Shown: piece by piece, positions 8,063-16,434 of the stretch
Numbering within the stretch: position 1 is the first letter of the stretch
Layout of the letters: each line of letters opens with the position of its first letter
Assembly: GCF_020097835.1 (NCBI RefSeq)
Contig: NZ_CP083666.1
Location: 1,178,001 to 1,242,000 of the forward strand
Length of the DNA: 64,000 nt
From: Haloprofundus halobius
GTDB lineage: Archaea > Halobacteriota > Halobacteria > Halobacteriales > Haloferacaceae
Direction: 5' to 3'
Notes under the pieces: generated by a model
What the model was told of the DNA's origin: nothing
Seen by the model: only the letters and a program-made list of their open reading frames with translations
The model's database searches: none
Position numbers and translations under genes: made by a program

Positions 8063-8980
8063 TCACAGATAGCCGAGCGCGCTAAGCTTGTCCTCGATAG
8101 CGCCGCTCTCGAGGTTTCGCTCAGTTTCGGGGTCGTGCGTTCCCTCGTCCTCGGCGCTCGTCTCGTACCACGGCACCCGCCGGACCGACGGCAGGGGCAC
8201 CTTCGGGTGGCCGTAGACGCCCCACTCACCGTTCGCGTTGGCGTGGTCGGCGCTGATAACGACGCGTTCGGCGTCAAGGTTTTCGAGGAGGAGGGAAACG
8301 TCGTCCAGCACGTAGCGGAGGTTCGCCCGGTAGCTCTCCCAGACTCGCCCCTCGGTGAGTTCGCCGCGTCGCAGTCGGTCCCACGGCGAGTCCCACCCCG
8401 CGCCTTCGCCGAGCGTCTCGCAGTTCATCCCGCCGCCGAGGGGGTCCGGCACCGACGGGAAGTGCGGCTGCATGTAGTGGACGACGAGGCGGTCGGCGTC
8501 CGTCTCCCGGCCCGCCGCGATGGCGCGGTCGGTGATGGGACGCGCCGGAATCGTCCCGGCGTCGTCGTCCCACGCGTAGCGCCAGACGTCGTCGAGGCGC
8601 AGCAGGTCGCTTTCGGACAACACGCGGTGACTGAACGGATTCCCGGTGACGTACGCCGTCCGGCGCATCTCGTCTCGTCGCTCGTCGGTGAACGTCCGCT
8701 CCATCCAGTCGATGGAGGAACTGCCGACCGAGACGAGTTCGCCGGGCCGATTCAGGAACGGATACTCGTCGGCGACTTCGCGCATCAGGTCGACGCGACA
8801 GGCGTCGAGGAGGACGAGCGCGTCCCACTCGCGGTCGTAGACGTTCGTTCCGGTGGGGTAGAACTCGTTGACGCGGCGAAGGCCGCCGAGGTACAGTTCG
8901 TAACCGCTCTCGCGGAGGCCGGCGACGCCGTCGTCTCTGACTCGACCCTTCGTGTCGGAAACCCAGTCGCCCAGCGTCAT
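8063..8980 (-). CDS. Short AlkP-superfamily (sulfatase-like) protein
   Basis: This 305-residue protein starts at ATG 8978-8980, overlapping the upstream stop by ATGA. It is divergent for the family: ALVLLDACRVDLMREV holds the first metal-site Asp near residue 55, and VVISADHANANGEWGVYGHPKVPLP near 240 holds the Asp-His pair. At the nucleophile position there is a Ser-rich VGSSSIDWMERTF instead of CxPSR. It is shorter than its neighbours (455-514 residues). The end SGAIEDKLSALGYL matches the tail of the other AlkP proteins here. No signal peptide. It is probably the last gene of a four-gene operon with two glycosyltransferases, and its substrate is likely glycan-linked. Confidence 0.8.
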   Translation of the reverse strand: MTLGDWVSDTKGRVRDDGVAGLRESGYELYLGGLRRVNEFYPTGTNVYDREWDALVLLDACRVDLMREVADEYPFLNRPGELVSVGSSSIDWMERTFTDERRDEMRRTAYVTGNPFSHRVLSESDLLRLDDVWRYAWDDDAGTIPARPITDRAIAAGRETDADRLVVHYMQPHFPSVPDPLGGGMNCETLGEGAGWDSPWDRLRRGELTEGRVWESYRANLRYVLDDVSLLLENLDAERVVISADHANANGEWGVYGHPKVPLPSVRRVPWYETSAEDEGTHDPETERNLESGAIEDKLSALGYL

Positions 8981-10365
8981 TCCACGTACCCCAGATCCCG
9001 CAGGTGTTGTTCGACCATCTCGTCGTCCTCGTCGACGGCGACGTCGCCGCTGCGGAGGCGACGCATCCGTTCTCGATGCTCGTCCAGCGCCGCGCTCAGC
9101 GCTTCGTACTCGTCGGGGTTCGACTCCCGGCGGTCGTCTTCCGGTCGTTCCTCGGGCGTCTCCCGCACGTCGAAGAAGAACTCGCCGTCGTCGGCGTGGC
9201 GGAGCAGTTTCCAGCCGTCGGCGCGCCGGGCGTAACAGCGACCGTAGTCGACCTGCCGACCCACGTCGCCGAAGGCGTACTCGCGGGCGTCGACGTCGCC
9301 GCGGACGAGTTCGAGCGCCGACTCGCCCTGCCACGCCGGCGGGGCGTCGACGCCCACCGCCTCGGCGAGCGTCGGCGCGGTGTCGAGCAGTCGAATCTGG
9401 CCGCCGAGGGTCCCGTCCTCGTGTTCTGAGCCGAGACCGTCGAGAACGAACGGCACGCGGACGACGCCTTCCCAGAACTCGGGTGGATGCCCGGCGTGGT
9501 CGTGTTCGCCGACGAGTTCGCCGTGATCGGCGGTGAGACAGACCGCGGTTTCGTCCCGCGCTCCCCGCTCCTCCAACGCGCCGACGAGCGCCGCGAACTG
9601 GGCGTCGGTGTAGGCGCACTCGGCGTCGTAGAGGCAGCGAATCGTCTCCCACTCCTCGTCGGTCATCTCCTCGGGGTGGTGGGTGCCTTTCCGCGAGAGG
9701 CGGCGGCAGTCGGCGACGCTGCGCGGCGCGTCGAGGAACCGCCGTTGGTACTCGTCGGGAGCCTCGTAGGGGTGGTGGACGTCCATGTAGTGCAGCCACG
9801 CGAACCACGGTTGCTCGTCCGGCACCGTGTCGACCCAGTCGAGGAAGCGCCGGTTCAGCGACTCGGCGCGCTCGTACTCGCTGGCGTCGCCGCCGGAGGC
9901 CGTCGCCATCGCGGCGTCGACGCGGTTGTAGACGCGCTCGATGGTCCGAAAGAGGGGACCACTTTTGTCGAGGTTCGACTGGACGAACTGCTTCAACTTT
10001 CCCGCTTCGGCGGACCCGCTGGCGTCGTGCATCAGGTCGAAGCCGCGGTCGTAGTGGTAACTGCCGCTGGCGAAGTGGTTGTCCGTGAAGCCCGCGGTGG
10101 CGTAGCCGTTCTCGCGGAGTCGCTCGGCGAGCGTCACCACACCGCGTTCCGTTTTTCCCTCGGATTCGGGAATGCCCAGCCCTTCGATGCTCGCGAAGTG
10201 ACGACTCGCGTGAATCGCCGGGAACGACGCGGGCGTCGACGGCCCGTTAGCGACGCACTCCGTGAACTCTAGTGCGCCGTCGGCGAACGACCGGGCGAAC
10301 GGCATCACCCGGTCGTCCACCCGGTCGGCGCGCAGCGAGTCGACGGTGACGAGGAGGACGTTCAT
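8977..10365 (-). CDS. Sulfatase-like AlkP-superfamily hydrolase
   Basis: This 462-residue protein begins MNVLLVTVDSLRADRVDD (metal-site Asp) at ATG 10363-10365, four bases inside the upstream glycosyltransferase gene. TADHGELVGEHDHAGHPPEFW near residue 275 completes the metal site. The nucleophile segment reads NGPSTPASFPAIHASR, again Thr rather than formylglycine Cys. The tail is VEQHLRDLGYVE. No signal peptide, so it is predicted cytosolic. Overlaps on both sides (ATGA) show tight translational coupling in the operon 12601 to 8063. Confidence 0.85.
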   Translation of the reverse strand: MNVLLVTVDSLRADRVDDRVMPFARSFADGALEFTECVANGPSTPASFPAIHASRHFASIEGLGIPESEGKTERGVVTLAERLRENGYATAGFTDNHFASGSYHYDRGFDLMHDASGSAEAGKLKQFVQSNLDKSGPLFRTIERVYNRVDAAMATASGGDASEYERAESLNRRFLDWVDTVPDEQPWFAWLHYMDVHHPYEAPDEYQRRFLDAPRSVADCRRLSRKGTHHPEEMTDEEWETIRCLYDAECAYTDAQFAALVGALEERGARDETAVCLTADHGELVGEHDHAGHPPEFWEGVVRVPFVLDGLGSEHEDGTLGGQIRLLDTAPTLAEAVGVDAPPAWQGESALELVRGDVDAREYAFGDVGRQVDYGRCYARRADGWKLLRHADDGEFFFDVRETPEERPEDDRRESNPDEYEALSAALDEHRERMRRLRSGDVAVDEDDEMVEQHLRDLGYVE

Positions 10366-11444
10366 GGCCGACTCTCCGCGTCGGAGGGTAAAAGCGCACG
10401 GTACCTCGATTCGAGTTCGTCGACCACCTCGGTCCACGTCGGCAGCGGCGTCGCGGGCGCGTCGAGTCCGACGACGCGCCGAACGGCGTCGGCCACCGTC
10501 TCGGGGTCGACGCGCGAGACGCCCAGACAGTCCGCCCGCTCGGCCCAGTCGACGAGCGCCCCCGCCTCCCTGACAAGCGCGGGCGTCCCGGCGGCGAGCG
10601 ACTCGGCGACGGTCATCCCGTACGCCTCGTGTGTGGAGAGCGCGAGGTGCGCCGCCGCGCCCGCGTAGAGACTCGGCAGGTCATCGTCGTCGACGAAGCC
10701 GAGAAACTCGATGCGGTCGGACACGCCGGTTTCGCGGGCGAGCGTCTCCAGTTCCGTTCGATAGGGGCCGCTCCCGGCGACGAGCAGGTCGTACTCCGGG
10801 AGCGACCCGAGCGCCCGAATCGCGTGCTGGACGCCTTTGTACTCGACGAGTCGCCCGACCGTGAGCAGGTACGGCCGTGGGCGCTCGCGGGCGAGCGGCG
10901 TCGCGTTCTCGAACCGTTGGACGTCGAGGCCGTTCGGAATCACCGTCGCGTCGACGCCGAAATCCTTCCTCAATCGCTCCCGCTCCCACCCGCTGACCGC
11001 GACGACGGCGTCGGCGCGGCGGAGCGCCCGCGCGCCGATGGGTCGGTAGAGGGCGAGTAACCGGTTCCGGACGCTGTCGGCGCTCGCCCCGTGGTAGTGC
11101 GGCGTGACGACGAACGGCCGCGATCCGCTTCCGAGAGCGGCCAACGCGAGCGGAAACGAGTGGTAGTTGTGCGCGTGGACGACATCGGCGTCGCCGGCCG
11201 CGTCGGCGACGACCCGCGCGACGCCCGGTGCGAAGTGGAACGCACCGCCGGGGGCGACGCCGCGACATCTCCGGATTCGGACGCCGTCTCGTCGCTCGCG
11301 CCCGGAGACGTCGGCCCCGGCGTCGGCGGTGACGACGGTGACCTGGTGACCGCGCGCGACGAGTTCCTCGCTGACTCGTTGGACGTGCGTCTCGACGCCG
11401 CCCGCGCGGGGCGGATAGCGGTGGGTGACTTGAAGAACCTTCAT
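10362..11444 (-). CDS. Glycosyltransferase, GT4-like (GT-B fold)
   Basis: This 360-residue protein starts MKVLQVTHRYPPRAGGVETHV, the typical Gly-rich N-terminal loop of family-4 enzymes that binds the acceptor side. VVHAHNYHSFP near residue 85, LLTVGRLVEYKGVQHAIRAL near 195 and STHEAYGMTVAESLAAGTPALV near 280 are the remaining family signatures, with the E-x7-E pair at the nucleotide-sugar site. It likely acts on a lipid-linked or surface glycan at the cytosolic face. It begins 14 bases after the preceding GT2 gene and overlaps the following AlkP gene. Confidence 0.9.
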   Translation of the reverse strand: MKVLQVTHRYPPRAGGVETHVQRVSEELVARGHQVTVVTADAGADVSGRERRDGVRIRRCRGVAPGGAFHFAPGVARVVADAAGDADVVHAHNYHSFPLALAALGSGSRPFVVTPHYHGASADSVRNRLLALYRPIGARALRRADAVVAVSGWERERLRKDFGVDATVIPNGLDVQRFENATPLARERPRPYLLTVGRLVEYKGVQHAIRALGSLPEYDLLVAGSGPYRTELETLARETGVSDRIEFLGFVDDDDLPSLYAGAAAHLALSTHEAYGMTVAESLAAGTPALVREAGALVDWAERADCLGVSRVDPETVADAVRRVVGLDAPATPLPTWTEVVDELESRYRALLPSDAESRP

Positions 11445-11458
11445 CGGAGCACGGGGCG

Positions 11459-12601
11459 CTACTCGTACTGCTCGCGCAGTTCGGCGTCGACTTCCCAGAT
11501 GGGACCGCCCTCGCCCTGCAGGAGACGGACGCTCGCCCACCACAACGACATCTGCGTGTCGAACAGGGCGTACGCCGACTGCGCCGGGCCGAGGCGCTCC
11601 GTCGATCCGAGCGCGACAGTCGTCAGAAGAAGCGCCGGGACGGCGAGCGCAAGCGGTCCGCCGGCGACCGCGAGCGCGAGGGTGAGCACGACGATGCCGC
11701 CGGCCAGCGCCCACGGTGAGAACACCATGAAACACCAGTTGAACGGGAGGACGACCCAGCCGTACAGCCCGTGGCGGAACAGCGCGTCGCGGTTGCGCGA
11801 GAGCAAGCGAATCAAGCCCATCGCCCGGCGGTCCTTCTGCTTTCGTCGCTTCCGGAACGCCGAGTGCGACGCCTCCATGTACTTCACGTCGGGGTCGAAC
11901 ACGACGCGCCCACCGTTTTTCCGAATCTTCATCGCGAGTTCGGTGTCGTCGGCGATGGAGTCCTCGTCGATGGGGACGATGGCGTCGCGCTCGAACGCCG
12001 AGAACGGCCCGTGGAAGATGAACGTCGAGTCGAGATGCGATTCGAGGGTTTGAATCCGCGCCTGGATATCTCGGTATCCCTCCTCGACCTCGCTGCCGCC
12101 GAGCACGTCGACGTTGCGACCGGTGACGCCCTGCACGTCGGGATCGGCGAGGTTCGCCACCGCCTCGCGGAGCGCGTCGAGCGCGATTTTGGAGTCGCAG
12201 TCGGTCTTGACGACGACCTCGTTCGACGCCGCGGCGTACGCCTCGTTGAGCGCGATTGCGAGTCCGCGTCGTTCGTCCTCGCGTATGAGCGTCAGCGTCG
12301 GCGCGTCGCGTTCCTCGAAGAACGCCTCGACGAGTTCGGGCGTCGCGTCGTTGCTGGAGTCGACGACGACCACTTCGACCTTCTCCATCGGATAGTCGAG
12401 CGAGAGGATATCTTCGAGTTTGTTCTCGACGATACGCTCCTCGTTGTACGTCGGGAGCACGACGCTGACAGTCGGTTCGGTCGGGCGCTTGTCGGCGGGC
12501 GACCCCGCGGGGCGGACGAGACCCAACAGCAACAGGAACAGCGCGTACGGCAGCCCGGCCAGGAAGAAAAACAGGCCGGAGAGCCGAGCGAGACGCTTCA
12601 T
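11459..12601 (-). CDS. Membrane-associated family-2 glycosyltransferase
   Basis: This 380-residue protein has one N-terminal hydrophobic segment (about residues 8-28), a GT2 catalytic domain and about two C-terminal membrane segments around residues 285-340. Catalytic marks are VSVVLPTYNEERIVENKLEDIL, VVVDSSNDAT, KTDCDSKIAL (DxD-type metal site) and the later ED-type region DDTELAMKIRKNGGRV. Start ATG 12601 is preferred because it opens directly into the membrane segment; ATG 12628 would add nine residues. First gene of a probable operon ending at 8063, divergent from aglJ. Product could be a processive or lipid-linked sugar transferase. Confidence 0.85.
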   Translation of the reverse strand: MKRLARLSGLFFFLAGLPYALFLLLLGLVRPAGSPADKRPTEPTVSVVLPTYNEERIVENKLEDILSLDYPMEKVEVVVVDSSNDATPELVEAFFEERDAPTLTLIREDERRGLAIALNEAYAAASNEVVVKTDCDSKIALDALREAVANLADPDVQGVTGRNVDVLGGSEVEEGYRDIQARIQTLESHLDSTFIFHGPFSAFERDAIVPIDEDSIADDTELAMKIRKNGGRVVFDPDVKYMEASHSAFRKRRKQKDRRAMGLIRLLSRNRDALFRHGLYGWVVLPFNWCFMVFSPWALAGGIVVLTLALAVAGGPLALAVPALLLTTVALGSTERLGPAQSAYALFDTQMSLWWASVRLLQGEGGPIWEVDAELREQYE

Positions 12602-12726
12602 AACTGCCGGTATCCGGCGCGGTGACAAAAACCCCGGCGATGTGAGACGCCGCGGTCGCGTCGCGGTTGCGCCGCAGTCGCGTCGCAGTCACGTCGCGGT
12701 GTCCGTCGAAGATGCAGGAAGAAGCG

Positions 12727-12734
12727 TTTTTATG
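12727..12734 (+). promoter_or_regulatory. TATA element of aglJ
   Basis: TTTTTATG lies 25-32 bases before ATG 12759. This supports a leaderless start there rather than the in-frame ATG at 12732 that lies inside the element. Confidence 0.6.
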
Positions 12735-12758
12735 CGCCCCTCGACAACTCATCTCGAA

Positions 12759-13718
12759 ATGGACCGCGCCGACGTCTGTGTGCTCCTCCCCACGTACGAC
12801 GAGGCCGAGACCATCGGCGAGGTCGTCGACGGCTACCGCGCGGAGGGGTTCTCCGACATCCTCGTCATCGACGGACACTCCACGGACGGCACGCGCGACA
12901 TCGCCAGACAGCACGGCGCACGCGTCGAGACTCAGTCGGGGACCGGGAAGGGACAGGCCATCCGCGAGGCGATGCAGTACATCGACGCGCCGTACGTGCT
13001 GATGGCCGACGGCGACGGCACGAATCCGCCGAGCGACGCGGGCGCGATGCTCGAACCGCTCGACCGCGGCTACGAACACGTCGTCGGCAACCGCTTCGCC
13101 GACATGCGCTCGGGTGCGATGACGGGGCTGAACAAACTCGGCAACCGCATCGTCAACCGCGCGTTCGCCTACATCCACGGCGAGGACTTCGTCGACATCC
13201 TCAGCGGCTACCGCGCGTTCACCCGCGACTCCTTCGAGCGGCTCCAGCTCACCGCCGACGGGTTCGGCATCGAGACGGAGATGTCTATCGAGTGCGCGAA
13301 GCGCGACGTGTCGACGGCGGTCGTGCCGGTCACCTACCACCCCCGCCCGGACGGGTCGGACACGAACCTCCGGCCGTTCCGCGACGGCAGCGTCATCTTC
13401 CTCGAACTCTACCGCCGAGCGAAGACGAACAACCCGCTGTTTTACTTCGGCAGCATCGGCACGCTCTCGACGCTCACCGGTGTTTTCCTGGCGTTTTACG
13501 TCGCCTACGAGTGGTTCGTCCCGCCGCGGACCTCTCACGAGGTCATCGCTCTCGGCGCGGCCGCGGGCATCCTCTTCGGCGTCCAACTGCTCATCTTCGG
13601 GGTGCTGGCGGACATGATTCTCACCTTCCACCGCGAACAGCTCCGTCGAATCGGCGAACTCGACGGCGAGGACGCCGACGCCTCGCGCACCAAAACGAAG
13701 CCGAGACAGAAACGCTAG
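12759..13718 (+). CDS. aglJ: AglJ-like dolichyl-phosphate hexosyltransferase
   Basis: This 319-residue GT2-fold protein has LLPTYDEAETIGEVVDGY and VIDGHSTDGTRDI at the N terminus, the metal site ADGDGTNPP near residue 88, and two C-terminal membrane helices (about 225-250 and 260-288). This architecture matches haloarchaeal AglJ, which adds the first hexose to dolichol phosphate in S-layer glycoprotein N-glycosylation in Haloferax volcanii. The known H. volcanii gene also lies near the leu/ilv cluster. Here its neighbours are AlkP-superfamily enzymes and glycosyltransferases instead of the aglB cluster. A DPM1-like dolichol-P-mannose synthase is the alternative. Confidence 0.85.
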   Translation: MDRADVCVLLPTYDEAETIGEVVDGYRAEGFSDILVIDGHSTDGTRDIARQHGARVETQSGTGKGQAIREAMQYIDAPYVLMADGDGTNPPSDAGAMLEPLDRGYEHVVGNRFADMRSGAMTGLNKLGNRIVNRAFAYIHGEDFVDILSGYRAFTRDSFERLQLTADGFGIETEMSIECAKRDVSTAVVPVTYHPRPDGSDTNLRPFRDGSVIFLELYRRAKTNNPLFYFGSIGTLSTLTGVFLAFYVAYEWFVPPRTSHEVIALGAAAGILFGVQLLIFGVLADMILTFHREQLRRIGELDGEDADASRTKTKPRQKR

Positions 13719-13761
13719 GTCGTCGCAGGCCCGACGCACATCACCGAGCGGTATCCCGCCG

Positions 13762-14088
13762 TCAGAACGGTATCAACGCACGGAGCCGACCGAAGACGCT
13801 GTTGCCGACGGCCGCCCGCTCCTCCTCGAACACCGGGTGGAGCTCGTTGAGCAGTTCGGTCTCGTTCTCGAAGCGCTCCTGGTGTACCTGACTCAACGCC
13901 TCCGAGAGGTCGAGCGTGTTGCCGGACGCGTCGCAGGGAATCTCGGTGTCGTCTATCTTCGCGACGAGGTCGTCGCTCGTCGCGGGGAACTGTACCCCGG
14001 CATCGGACAGTCGCGCGTCGAGAGCGGCGATGCCGAACTCGATCTGGTCGGGTTCGGAGCTATCGCGCTGTGGGGGCCGCGCTGCCAT
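13762..14088 (-). CDS. DUF5789-like small haloarchaeal protein
   Basis: This is a 108-residue acidic protein starting at ATG 14086-14088. The core IEFGIAALDARLSDAGVQFPAT followed by DDTEIPCDASGNTLDLSEAL resembles the DUF5789 family, common and uncharacterised in haloarchaea. No membrane segment or catalytic motif. It is divergent from the ribbon-helix-helix gene at 14169; a TATA-like GTTTTTGTC sits about 28 bases upstream. An in-frame ATG nine codons upstream is less consistent with that promoter. Confidence 0.7.
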   Translation of the reverse strand: MAARPPQRDSSEPDQIEFGIAALDARLSDAGVQFPATSDDLVAKIDDTEIPCDASGNTLDLSEALSQVHQERFENETELLNELHPVFEEERAAVGNSVFGRLRALIPF

Positions 14089-14168
14089 GGCGCGCTGTTC
14101 GGACTCGAACGACAAAAACCCCCCCGGCAGTCAGCGTCTTTATCCGACCGCCGCGCCAGATGGTTCGT

Positions 14169-14378
14169 ATGACGGAGTACACGACCGTCTCCATCCCGAA
14201 GGAACTCGCCGAACGCGTCGACGACACCATCGAGGGGACGAGTTTCTCCAGCACGAGCGACCTCGTCCGGTTCCTGCTGCGGAGCATCGTCATTCAGCAC
14301 CAGCGACAGGGCCAACTCACCGAGGCCGAATTCGAGGAGATCGCCGACCAGTTGACCGACCTCGGCTACCTGAAGTAG
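14169..14378 (+). CDS. Ribbon-helix-helix (CopG-like) DNA-binding protein
   Basis: This 69-residue protein begins MTEYTTVSIPKELAERVDD, a beta-strand plus helix, then FSSTSDLVRFLLRSIV, the second helix of a ribbon-helix-helix dimer. It probably binds DNA as a small transcription factor. TTTATCC about 25-30 bases upstream indicates a leaderless start. The tail ADQLTDLGYLK resembles the C-terminal LxxLGY tail of the nearby AlkP proteins; in this small protein it would follow the DNA-binding domain. Target unknown. Confidence 0.75.
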   Translation: MTEYTTVSIPKELAERVDDTIEGTSFSSTSDLVRFLLRSIVIQHQRQGQLTEAEFEEIADQLTDLGYLK

Positions 14379-14412
14379 CGACGCGGCCCGGGCGCTTACG
14401 GCCTCGTCCGAC

Positions 14413-14826
14413 TCACGTAAACGACTCCTGCGGCGGTTCGGCGTCGAGAATCGACAGTTCGAGTCGCGTCCCCGCCCGGTCGAACGCCGCGAGCGACGCG
14501 TCCTCCCACGGCGGAACCGCGACGAGAACGACTCCGGCGAGGTCGTCGCGTTTCGTCACTTCGAGTTTTCCCTGCGGGTGGCTGACGAACCGCGCGCGGC
14601 CACGACCCGCGGGGGTCGCGAGGTCGACCCCGAAGATGGCGTTGACCGACCGTCCGGCGTCGGGGAGATAAAAGTGGGTCAGTACGGGTGTCTCGGACTC
14701 CAACCCGAGGTCAGCCTCGAACTCGTCGGCTGGCGTCGCCGCCAGGACGACGTTCGCTCGCTCCGGTTCGGCGTCCTCGGCGAGGTCCAAGAGCACGTCG
14801 ACCAATCCACGGGTTACGTAGACCAC
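14413..14826 (-). CDS. Conserved haloarchaeal protein of unknown function, possible MPN-like fold
   Basis: This 137-residue protein starts MVYVTRGLVDVLLDLAEDAEPE. The pattern of an N-terminal helix, a central LTHFYLPD and RFVSHPQGKLEVTKRD then VVLVAVPPWE loosely recalls MPN/JAB domains, but the JAMM metal ligands (HxH and the distant Asp) are not present. If it has that fold it would be a non-catalytic version. No membrane segment or signal peptide. Same strand as the 14933 gene, which ends upstream of it. Confidence 0.6.
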   Translation of the reverse strand: MVYVTRGLVDVLLDLAEDAEPERANVVLAATPADEFEADLGLESETPVLTHFYLPDAGRSVNAIFGVDLATPAGRGRARFVSHPQGKLEVTKRDDLAGVVLVAVPPWEDASLAAFDRAGTRLELSILDAEPPQESFT

Positions 14827-14932
14827 GCGCGGGCGCTCCGGGTGCGGTGATATAACCTCGTTGACTCGGCGCGAGCGACCGCGCCGACCGCGTCGATGAG
14901 AGCGCTGGCGGGCCGACGATACCGTCTCGACG

Positions 14933-15616
14933 CTACCCGGAGACCATCGTCTTGAGCGTCTTCGCGTAGAGCGACGGCGTCCGCTTCCGCGAGTTCTCCA
15001 GCGCGTCGGCGAGCGCCGCCGTCGCGTTCTCGTGGATGCCCGCGCCGTGACCGACCAGAATCCGCTCGGGTTTCAGCCCCGACAGCGCACGCGTCGGCGG
15101 GAACAGACGCAGCATCGGGTGGACGCCGAGGCGTTCGCCCTCGACGAGGAAGTACGCCGCCGTCCCGAGCGACTCGGGGACGACGAGCGTGCCGCGGGAC
15201 TCGTCGTAGAGGCCGACCTCCTGCCACGGAGGCACCGTCGAGTTACGGACGGTGAGCGCCCGCACACCCGTGTCGCCGAGTTCGCGGCCGAAGCGCTTCA
15301 CGTCGGCGTTCAGTTTCCTCGCGACGCCGCTCATCCAGTCGGGGACGTACACCGAGACGCCGTGTCGACGGGCGAACGCCGCGGCGTCGCGCTTGTGGCG
15401 GTCCACGCCGACGACGACGCCCGACACGTCGCCGAACGCCGCGAGCAGGTCGTCGACGCCGTCGGCGTCCACGGGGTCGACGACCCACACGTCGCCGTCG
15501 AGTTCCAGCGCGTGGCTCGCCCGCTTCATCTCCTCGTCGGGGTGGGCGATCCACCCGACTCCGTGGTCCCACCGGTCGATCTCGCAGAGGTCCTCGCGGC
15601 CGCCTTTCATCGGCAT
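14933..15616 (-). CDS. Conserved haloarchaeal protein, MBL-like without metal motif
   Basis: This 227-residue protein has start ATG 15614-15616 supported by TTTATCC about 29 bases upstream. Segments GDVWVVDPVDADGVDDLL, VVVGVDRHKRDAAAFARRHG and PERILVGHGAGI resemble the strand-turn layout of metallo-beta-lactamase-like proteins. The HxHxDH signature is replaced (VDRHKRDA), so zinc hydrolase activity is doubtful. No membrane segment. I do not recognise a specific function. Confidence 0.65.
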   Translation of the reverse strand: MPMKGGREDLCEIDRWDHGVGWIAHPDEEMKRASHALELDGDVWVVDPVDADGVDDLLAAFGDVSGVVVGVDRHKRDAAAFARRHGVSVYVPDWMSGVARKLNADVKRFGRELGDTGVRALTVRNSTVPPWQEVGLYDESRGTLVVPESLGTAAYFLVEGERLGVHPMLRLFPPTRALSGLKPERILVGHGAGIHENATAALADALENSRKRTPSLYAKTLKTMVSG

Positions 15617-15763
15617 ACCTCTCGTTGGGACGGAAAACGGATAAATGGCGCTCCGGCGGGACGTGGGCGGTCCCTTCGGTGATCCGCGTCGACGCGCAGT
15701 CCCGACCGACCGGCGGTATCGACGAACAGAACGTTCAAGTCCGACTGTCTGTTGCTCTCGACT

Positions 15764-16261
15764 ATGGTCAGTCTCCGACGGCTGAAACCGCTCGTCGCCG
15801 GACTGCTCGGGTTAACCATCACCGGACTCGGGCATCTGTACCTGCGGCGGTGGCGACGCGGGGTCGCGTGGATTATCCTCGTGCTCGTCGTCGGGCAGGT
15901 GTTCGTCTCGCAAGCGACGCTCGATTTCGTCAACGCGTCGTTCTCGCAGGGCTCGCTGTTCACGCCGCAACAGACCCCGATTCCGTCGGAGACGCTCCAA
16001 GAGCTACTGCTGCTCTCGGTGCTCGCGACGGCCAGCGCCGTCGACGCGTACCTCGTCGGTGTCCGGAAGCTCCGAGACGCCGACGCGGAGGCCAGGTCGG
16101 CGTCCGGGTCCCGCGGCGCGGGCGTCCCCGATGCCGACGCGGCGCGGAACTGTCCGAACTGCGGCAAGGAGTTCGAAGCCGGGATGGAGTTCTGCCCGTG
16201 GTGTGCCGAGCGGGTCGCCGTCGACGACGCGGACGACTCCGGGGACCGAGACGCACCTTGA
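15764..16261 (+). CDS. Membrane protein with C-terminal zinc ribbon
   Basis: This 165-residue protein has two or three hydrophobic stretches (about residues 8-25, 30-50 and 75-97), then a flexible acidic linker and a C-terminal CPNCGKEFEAGMEFCPWC zinc ribbon near residues 130-150. The first part (GLGHLYLRRWRRGVAW) resembles small TM2-like or DUF-type membrane proteins seen beside zinc ribbons in archaea. Function unknown. A 34-base tandem repeat begins directly after its stop codon. Confidence 0.7.
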   Translation: MVSLRRLKPLVAGLLGLTITGLGHLYLRRWRRGVAWIILVLVVGQVFVSQATLDFVNASFSQGSLFTPQQTPIPSETLQELLLLSVLATASAVDAYLVGVRKLRDADAEARSASGSRGAGVPDADAARNCPNCGKEFEAGMEFCPWCAERVAVDDADDSGDRDAP

Positions 16262-16362
16262 CCCGAGACGAGGCGTGACCCGGGACGCATCTGGGCCTGA
16301 GACGAGGCGTTACCCGAGACGCATCTGGGCCTGAGACGAGGCGTTACCCGAGACGCATCTGG
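16262..16362. repeat. 34-base tandem repeat
   Basis: Two full units at 16279-16312 and 16313-16346 differ at one base. Partial units sit on both sides (16262-16278 and 16347-16362). The unit begins CCCGAGACGCATCTGG and ends GAGACGAGGCGTTA. The array starts at the stop codon of the 15764 gene and ends about 40 bases before the TetR gene promoter. Confidence 0.85.
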
Positions 16363-16434
16363 ACTCCGAAACGAACCGGGTCGGCGACGACAGAAGAAGG
16401 TATAAGCGCCGCGTTCGACGAGTGAAACCGACCG

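Noticed and set aside
10362-13739. Very long minus-strand open frame across two genes on that strand and antisense to aglJ
   Set aside because: The part antisense to aglJ and the middle part are Arg-rich high-GC shadow sequence. Only the 10362-11444 portion matches a protein family.
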